DNA from: Clarkia xantiana subsp. parviflora
Taxonomy: Eukaryota > Streptophyta > Magnoliopsida > Myrtales > Onagraceae
Assembly (NCBI GenBank): GCA_036873135.1
Contig: JAPTYO010000017.1
Span: forward strand, 3,472,001-3,536,000
Direction: 5' to 3'
DNA length: 64,000 nucleotides
Shown here: piece by piece, positions 57,202 through 64,000 of the stretch
How positions within the stretch are numbered: position 1 is the stretch's first letter
Layout: each line of letters begins with the position of its first letter
Position numbers and translations under genes: made by a program
The notes under the pieces: model-generated
The model's input: the letters and a program-made list of their open reading frames with translations, nothing else
Told to the model about the DNA's origin: nothing
Databases searched by the model: none

Positions 57202-59090
57202 TTATCCCCTTTGCAGTGCATTGTTTATAATCAACTTTATAATGAAGCATTCGTTTGTGTCATGGCCATGTGCTCCATGGTTATCACACCATTTTTCCTT
57301 TTCGTTCCAAAACATTGGTGCTCTCCACCTTGCTGTGGGTGTCCATATCCTAAAGTTCCTCATTTCTCTTAATACAACTACCAGGGTTGCATTCAATGGT
57401 ATGAACTTGATGACATTGATGTCCCTTGCTCTCAGCTGCTCACCTGTATGGTTTCTTGCTTGGGGCGGACGCCAATCTTGTTGTCTAATGGGCTGGGGGA
57501 CCTGAGGTGGTTTTCCTCTCTTTGGCTTTGCGTTCTCTTCCTTGGTGGCCTGAATATTTGCCCTCTTGCTCATTATGTGCCTTTCCAGGTCAATATGGGT
57601 TTTCACCCGCGCAGCGTGCTCCTCCAGTGTGCCGGCGGGTTTTTTAGCCATCTTTTCTACCAAGGTTGATCCAAAGCGTCCAAGGTTCCTTATGAAAGCC
57701 CTTATGATCTCACCCTCAGTTATGTCCCCTTGTATATCAGCCAGGTTCTGGTTGAACCTTGTATAATAGTTTGCTAGCGTCTCCTAATGCTCTTGCTACA
57801 CATCATCAAGCGAACTTGTTCCCTTGAGTAGCTTCCTTTCTCCCATGTACCTTTAGAGGAACTTAGCTTTCAGTTGTGCCCATGAATGGATGCTCTCTGT
57901 TGGTAGGCTGAAGAACCAGTGCGATGCTACCCCTGATAACGTATTTGGGAACAATAGCGCCTTGTAGCGGTCATCTGTTGTCCTACCCAAGAGGAAGGCC
58001 TCATGTTGCTGGATGTGCTCCAAGGGGTCAGTCTTGCCGCTATACTTTTCTTTCTTTATCAAGTGCAACGCATCAGGCACTTTGTTGTTCTCCAACTCCC
58101 TTGTAAAGGGGTGATTTGTGCTATCACTCAGCCAGTGCAATCCATTCGTTTTGGATTCATTCATCTTCTTTGCAATCATTGCCTCTATGTCTTCCTGAGT
58201 TAGCATCACTGGTGAATGGCTATAGTTCCTTTGAGGTCCATCATAGCTTATTACCGGGCTCACAGGGATTCCATGTCCGTAATGATAAGAACTGTATGTG
58301 TAACGTTGGTATCCCTGTGGGGGCGGATGCTGGAACTCTTCCTCCTTGGGTGCTGAGGCTGTGCATTGTCCCTCAATGGGGTGTATGTCCATGCCCCTTG
58401 GGGTGCTTGAGGTTTCATTGGAGGGACGAAATGTTGCCTATCCCTCGGAGGTGGTACTTGCTCGTTTCTGCCTTGACTTTCACGTTGCCCCGTTGGAGGG
58501 TGCCTGTGTTGTTCTTCTTCTGGAAACTGCTCTTCCTGCTGATACCGCTCTTCTTGTGGGTATTCATTCACCTGCGGGTGTTGCTCCGCTTGCGCATACT
58601 ATCTTTCCTGCCTGTTTCTCACAGCCTCTCTAGATGCCAAAAGCTCATCTAGTGCGTTCATGAATCCTGGGGTCACTGTTGGTGCTCCCTGCGAATGCAC
58701 ATGCCTCGTGTTAGTGGTGTGATCCCGGTTAATATTTCCTTGTGCTGGCATGCTGTAAGGATACTCTTGATGACGCACTTCATAGTGGTACCCCTGTGGG
58801 GGTGCCGTATATTGGTATCCTTGAGACGGTACCCCCTGTCATGCCCCTGGCTCCTGTGGTCGCCGACTTATAGGATTCGAGGCAGTGGAGGACTCGACCC
58901 CAACTGGGCGTGATGGTCCCCCTTGATTGTTTACTTGTGGTGCTTGGGGTGTTGCTTGATGCGCAGGATGTACAGGTTGCCCCTAAAGAGTGGGTTGTCT
59001 TGCCGGGGGTACAGGCTGTCTTCTTTGATTTTTTGGCTGCCTACCATCCCCTAGTGGACGGTCGTCTCTTGATGGCAGGCTGTTAGTCAT
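57202..59090 (-). pseudogene. gag: el.3 Gag
   Basis: Likely ATG at 59090 (minus), 33 bases after the PBS: MTNSLPSRDDRPLGDGRQPK. Broken frames then give a Gln/Pro/Tyr-rich N-terminus (EERYQQEEQFPEEEQHRHPP), a core (KYSGKTDPLEHIQQHEAFLL, LFPNTLSGVASHWFFSLP) homologous to the Gag core of el.1, and KWCDNHGAHGHDTNECF as zinc-binding motif at about 57270. Stops at about 58980 and 58600 and frameshifts near 58390 and 57790-57850 inactivate it. Confidence 0.85.
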
Positions 59091-59122
59091 AGATCGTGTG
59101 ATTTCCAGGCTTTTCTATTCAA

Positions 59123-59140
59123 AACCCACGGACGGCGCCA
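59123..59140 (-). other. el.3 primer binding site
   Basis: The complement TGGCGCCGTCCGTGGGTT lies two bases after the LTR end; very like the el.1 site (TGGCGCCGTCTGTGGGAA). Confidence 0.85.
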
Positions 59141-59142
59141 AG

Positions 59143-59920
59143 TGTTAAGACGTGGGTCGGTGAGTTTCTGATCCGAGTAACACCTCTTTCGGGTATTTCC
59201 TCTCTTTTTCTTGGTCCACTTAGCTTGATTCTCTAATCCTTAGCTCCACTCCTTGTAGACCTGCATAAGGGGAAGTAGTGAGCATGCAGAGGGGGTGGTG
59301 CTCAGTGAACCCTCTCTGATACCAATTGAGTTCGGGTTCTAGAGAGAGAAAATACTAGAGGATACCAATTGAGTTCGGGTTCTAGAGAGAGAAAATACTA
59401 GAGAGAGGACAGAGCTAAACGTGCAAAGATGTAAACTTGTCCAAATGAATAGAACTTGCGAAGTATATATAGGCTACGGGGGGGATTAAGGTGGCTTAAT
59501 GACACCGTTAATCCCTAAACGCACTTAATTAACACATAACAGCAGGATTAAGACCTTCAAAGACATGGAGAGGTGGGCGAAAAAGTCTAAGTATGAGTTG
59601 GGTAAAATGGATGTTGGGACCCTCGGGGTCGGACGGAGAATTCGACTTCTAAGGCCTAGGGTCGGGTCAGTTTGCCCGACCTCTCTTGAGAGGGGTGGGT
59701 GAACTGCCCCAATCCCTCCTAGGGGAGATCGGGTTGGCTAGCCCGATCTCACCTAAGTGAGACCAACAGACCGGTCCGGGCGAATATTTCTGGCTCGTCC
59801 GGGCCGTTCGCGCTGTGAGTGAAGTGTGCGGGTCCAAGTTTTGATTTACTATCGTAAGCAGGGCGATCAAAATAAGACAATCCAAAGGGAGACGGGTTCA
59901 AATTTGGCGTATATCCATCA
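59143..59920 (-). repeat. el.3 5' LTR
   Basis: 778 bp. Complement starts TGATGGATATACGCC and ends CGTCTTAACA. A ~45-bp unit (GATACCAATTGAGTTCGGGT.. to ..AATACTAGAG) is tandemly duplicated at about 59318-59408, absent from the 3' LTR. Confidence 0.9.
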
Positions 59921-59925
59921 ATTGT

Positions 59926-60765
59926 CATTTATCGTTCGTTTGTTCATTTCAATTAATAAAATTTTGGTTATTTTGAGATTCAGAGATATTGTGGCTCGAT
60001 TCGTAGCATAATTTTCTTATCAATTTAACGGCCCAGTAAAAAGGAAACGATCCGAAACGAAAATTCGTACCAACGAGTTTAGGGACCAAATTTTTCGGCC
60101 AGGTGAAGAGGCTGAATGAAACGAAACGACACACATACTCCATCATCTCAGTCAGGAAAACTGAACTGAATAATTCCATCGATTGCGTAGCTAGATCGAA
60201 AGATTTAGTATTTCTTATTTGTTAGTATTCCATTATATGATAAATTCCGTAATGATGAACATGTTTGACACCGATTAAATTAAATTAAATTTAATTTTGG
60301 AAATGAAACGATTTAAACCATGGGTTAAACCTGGAATAGGCGCCACATGCGCGTGTACCTCGAAAGACGGAACACATCGTTTTCATAGTACGAATTTATT
60401 GATGAAGTGTAAATGAATGCTGAATTATTCATTAGCCTCCCTCTTTTTGGGAATAATTCATTCAATGCTTACACGATGAAAAGATGTATGCTTCACAAGC
60501 TACCACATCCTCGTAAAGTATAAACTGACGCATAAGGCGAAAGGCCATTGCACAGTTCAAAGATATCCAAATCTTTGGGATGAATAAGCCAATGAAAATG
60601 ATGATGTCGGTAAAATGAATCTCCCGTTAAATGGCTTGAGCGAGAAGTTTGGCAAGACATTCAAATCGATAACACACTTCATCGACAAAATCAGTCAAAC
60701 ACGACGAGGAATGATAATGATTTAATTCTTATCATCATGCGACATTAACATGCGCATTAAACAAG
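59926..60765 (+). other. Copia spacer, copy R, right part
   Basis: Non-coding, inverse of 1541-2450 of LM and 7262-8080 of E1. No protease or integrase motif seen. Confidence 0.6.
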
Positions 60766-62910
60766 TATTTGGACCAAGAGTATGGTGACTACTCTTAGAG
60801 GATACATGTTTAAATTAGCTTGTGATAATGGTGCCGTGGTAGAACATGAGACGTTACACGCCTTGAGGACGAATTTCCAACGCTTGGTGAAATAAAAACA
60901 GACAAAGTCTTGATCGAATTGGAGCAGGATAACGATGATAGTTAGGTCTCACTTACTTTGAGTGGGAGATTTGAGGCAGCAATGCAAGTGAATGAAATGG
61001 TAAATGAGGATGGGGATATTTTCATAGAAAATCCAGTGGGAGGACACATTCCTACCCCACAAATCACTGTTGCTACATGTGCCAATCAAGTTGAACCTGA
61101 TAATCACGTTGCCGGATCGCTGGATGAAAATCCAATAATACCACAGATACCCATTGTTCCCAGTGGGAGTGGGTTAAACCAACTTGGTTTCAAGACCGAG
61201 AGGTCGTCCAAGAAAAGTTGTAGGTCAAGGTTCCAGCACTGCCCTTGTTCCCAGTGGGAGTGATGCTCCGATAGAAAGCATTATTCCGAGCGGGAGCAAT
61301 GTTCAGACTCAAGATGGGATTAACGAGCCTAGACGAAGGCATTACCCTAACTTATGTTGACGAACCAGTGACGGTGCAACAAGCGTTGAAAGGACCTCAA
61401 GAGAAGGAATGGAGGAAAGCAATGGAGGAAGAGATCGCTTAAATGAAAGCCAATTCTATGTGGTCTTTAGTTGATTTACTTGCTAACTGTAGGGCCATAG
61501 GGGAAAATTAGGTTCTGAAACTGAAACTCACTGCTGATGGAAATGTCGAGCGATACAAAGCTCGACTGGTTGTGAAAGGATACACCCAACTTCACGGAGT
61601 GGACTTTGATGAGACTTACTAACTGACTGTGAGATACAACACAATCGGGGCAATCCTAGCCTTGGTCGCAAGCCTCGATTTAGAGCTGCACCAAATGGAT
61701 GTTAAGACCGCATTCCTCCACGGAAACCAGGAGGAGGTGATCTACATGGAGCAACCAGAGGGTTTCATTACTCCTGGTAATGAACGTAAAGTTTGTAAAC
61801 TCCAAATATCTATTTACGGTCTTAAAAAATCGTCTCAGCAATGGTACCGCAGGTTCCACGAGGAAATCGTTGGAAACGGATTCGTGAACCTCCACGAGGA
61901 TCCATGCGAGTACAAAGAGCTCCGTGTCTAACTACGTCATCTTAACTTTATACATGGATGACATACTCATTGCCGCAAACGATGTGAGTTTCATGCATGA
62001 ATCAAAGTCCTGGTTGGCATCTCTATTTGAGATGAAAGATATGGGAGAGGCTACGTACATCTTGGGCATTAAATTTGCTAGAGATCGTGCCATCCAGAGG
62101 CTATGTCTATCTCGGAAGCCTACATCAACAAACTATTGTACAGGATGCCAAACCAGTGGAAACGCCGGTAGTACTCGGTGCGCGTTGTCAAAGCGCGACA
62201 GCCCGAAGAACCAGCAAGAGCGTGAACAGATGAGGAGTGCAGAGTATTTAAGCATTGTTGGGAGTCTCATTTATGCCATGCTTTGTACTCGGCCATACAT
62301 ATGTTACGCAGTGGGCCTAGTAGCAATATTCCAATCAGACCCTGGCTATCAACATTTAAAAGCTGTATAGCGGATCATACGATATCTGAAAGGTACTGCC
62401 GACTACGTATTGTGCTATGAGGGCAGGAAGTTTGAATTGACCGGATTCAGTGACGCCGACCATGGTGGCGATCCAGAAGATCGTAAGTCCACCATAGTAG
62501 GAGTGTTTCTCCTTGCGGATGCCGCCATTTCATGGACGGGCAAGAAGAAATCCCGTGTCGCGCTATCTACGAGGGAATCAGAATTCGTTGCTCTCTCTAA
62601 AAATGCACAGGAAGCGGTCTAGCTGAAAAGGCTTCTTATTGCGCTGCTTAATGGCGATGTTGGGAGTAAACCTGTGAATGTGTTCTTTGACAGTTAAGCA
62701 GCGATTGCGGCAGTAAAGAATCCAAAGTATCATAGTAGGACTACACACATTGATGTGAAATATAATTATGCTAAATCTATGGCAGAAGATAATATAATCA
62801 CTTTAGAATACTCGCTCACTGATGATATGGTGGCGGACCCACTAACTAAACCATTACGCAGGGTGACATTTGAAAAGAATTTTAAACTGCTTAGATTGCG
62901 TAGGGTTTAA
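60766..62910 (+). pseudogene. pol: Copia linker, reverse transcriptase and RNase H, copy R
   Basis: Most complete RT of the copia family here. Linker MVNEDGDIFIENPVGG (about 60995), then RT from about 61380 (EWRKAMEEEI, KLKLTADG, YKARLVVKGYTQLHGVDFDE), MDVKTAFLHGN, SIYGLKKSSQQWYRRFHEE, and catalytic LYMDDILIAAND (about 61950). RNase H: LTGFSDADHGGDPEDRKST, VALSTRESEF, PKYHSRTTHIDVKYN, DPLTKPLRRVTF, ending TAA at 62908. Stops at about 61440, 61620, 62370, 62620 and 62696 and frameshifts at about 61925 and 62120 inactivate it. No integrase precedes the linker. Confidence 0.88.
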
Positions 62911-62991
62911 AAATGGGCATGTATCTGTGATAACATTTTGATGAATTGGAAGTTACATTTTGATAAATGAAAGAATTGCAATTTGATTTTA

Positions 62992-63662
62992 GGGTTAAAG
63001 GTCTTTTTGGTACCACGTGTTTGCAAAAATTACAGTGTTCATACCACTAGTATTTTTTCGTACCGAATTGGTACCATATGTTTCCAAACCTTACTTTTTT
63101 GGTACCTCCGTTAGGGTTCCGTAAAATACAGCCGTTAAATGGCATGTGCCATGCACGTGACCAGCCCAAAACTTTCAATTTTGTTACAATTTAGTCCATC
63201 TAATACATCCCTAACTTTTATTTTGTTCAATTTAGTCCTAAAACTTCAAAATCAAAACATTTCCCCAAATTGACCTAGCCGCACCTAGCCATGGGCCAGG
63301 TCCGACACTGGGTCATGGTCACCGGACCCAGGCGACCCCGACCCTGGGTCGGACCTAGCACTAGGCTAGGTCCGGCTAGGTCAATTTGGGAAAATTGTTT
63401 GGTTTTGAAGTTTTAGGACTAAATTGAACAAAATAAAAGTTAGGGATGTATTAGATGGACTAAATTGTAACAAAATTGAAAGTTTTGGGCTGGTCAGGTG
63501 CATGGCACATGCCATTTAATGGCTGTTTTTGACAGAACCCTAACGGAGGTACCAAAACAGTAAGGTTTGGAAACATAAGGTACCAATTCGGTACGAAAAA
63601 ATACTAGTGGTATGAACAGTGTAATTTTTGCAAACATGTGGTACCAAAATGACCTTTAACCC
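62992..63662. mobile_element. Foldback MITE, Mutator-type
   Basis: Near-perfect inverted arms of about 290 bp (62992-63281 and 63373-63662) beginning GGGTTAAAGGTC and ending GACCTTTAACCC. The 91-bp loop has its own CCTAG/GGTCGG inverted words. Exact 9-bp duplication TTGATTTTA at 62983-62991 and 63663-63671. Nine-bp duplications with long inverted arms fit Mutator-like elements. No ORF, so non-autonomous. Inserted in the 3' untranslated region of R. Confidence 0.92.
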
Positions 63663-63671
63663 TTGATTTTA

Positions 63672-64000
63672 TGTTTCATCGACGTCATAATGTTTGATTA
63701 CATCGGATTCTACGGTCAATAAACTAAGTCGTAGGAGGACGCAATCCTCTGCATAAATTATGTCGAATGTGGGCCTTGCCTTGTCAAACGGGCACGGTCA
63801 TCTTGTAGGAGAGGGGGCCTCTTCCGAAGCAAGATTGGCTAAGAACCAGTTGGGAAACTTGGTTATGCAAAACAATCATATTTTTCGGAGTAACACGACA
63901 TGATCTTCATTTTTGCACTTCGTCGGTGATGAACTATGTTCGTCATTGACATATCCCACACCTGACGATGTTCGGGTATGCTATCGACGTGTGCTTCATT
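63672..64000 (+). other. Copia 3' untranslated region, copy R, running off the window
   Basis: Inverse match to 5560-5960 of E1 (for example CTATCGACGTGTGCTTCATT against the complement of GAAGCACGCGTCGATAG). R's 3' LTR should lie shortly beyond the right edge. Confidence 0.8.

Larger units (their letters stand above)
49749..59920 (-). mobile_element. el.3: non-autonomous Tat-like gypsy element (gag-protease only)
   Basis: Minus-strand element with LTRs 59143-59920 (5') and 49749-50555 (3') and perfect duplication ATTGT at 49744-49748 and 59921-59925. Order on the minus strand: LTR, PBS, gag, protease, a second partial gag, a minisatellite, an opposite-strand intron-containing gene, PPT, LTR. 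RT, RNase H and integrase are absent: protease sequence passes within about 100 bp into the second gag-like piece. It must have relied on enzymes in trans. Confidence 0.9.

Overview
This window is plant nuclear DNA made almost entirely of nested LTR retrotransposons. I see no intact host gene, no rRNA or functional tRNA gene, and no CRISPR array. The evidence for a plant is Tat-lineage Ty3/gypsy elements with a second RNase H, Ty1/copia elements primed by initiator-Met tRNA, introns of about 50-100 bp, a MULE-type MITE and heavy nonsense decay. The species cannot be named from the sequence.

Layout, left to right. (1) 1-289 is the end of a minus-strand LTR of family 'D'. It sits in a minus-strand copia copy, 'LM' (290-2962 and 11926-15092). 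(2) LM is split by 'X', a probable solo LTR with ends at 2963 and 11925 and target duplication GTCGG. (3) X is split by a full-length minus-strand copia element, E1 (4325-11559, duplication CTATA). (4) A divergent copia remnant, M2 (15093-17320), is cut by element D. (5) D is a large gypsy-like derivative without recognisable gag-pol: 5' LTR 17321-18342, interior, 3' LTR from 35754. (6) A complete plus-strand Tat element, el.1 (25964-35389, duplication CATAC), is nested in D. (7) D's 3' LTR stops about 16 bp short and is fused at about 36836 to a second Tat element, el.2 (36836-46495), which lacks its 5' LTR and the start of gag. (8) A plus-strand copia copy, 'R', runs from 46496 to the window end. 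It is interrupted by a solo copia LTR (46882-47441), a minus-strand non-autonomous Tat element, el.3 (49749-59920, duplication ATTGT), and a foldback MITE (62992-63662, 9-bp duplication TTGATTTTA).

The autonomous parts are the two Tat gag-pol regions (gag with an RS-rich tail, protease, RT, RNase H, archaeal-type RNase H, integrase). Both are broken by stops, and their integrases carry different lesions. The most interesting structure is an antisense gene downstream of the gag-pol region in each Tat element: complete in layout in el.2, internally deleted in el.1, related in gag-only el.3, and possibly present as a remnant in D. It has a TATA box in el.1 and el.2, canonical introns, a globular N-terminal domain like the 'putative gypsy type transposon' family, and a long coiled-coil tail. 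The copia copies share a second oddity: an unrecognised ORF in the gag position, then about 1.1-1.3 kb with no protease or integrase, then a linker and RT-RNase H.
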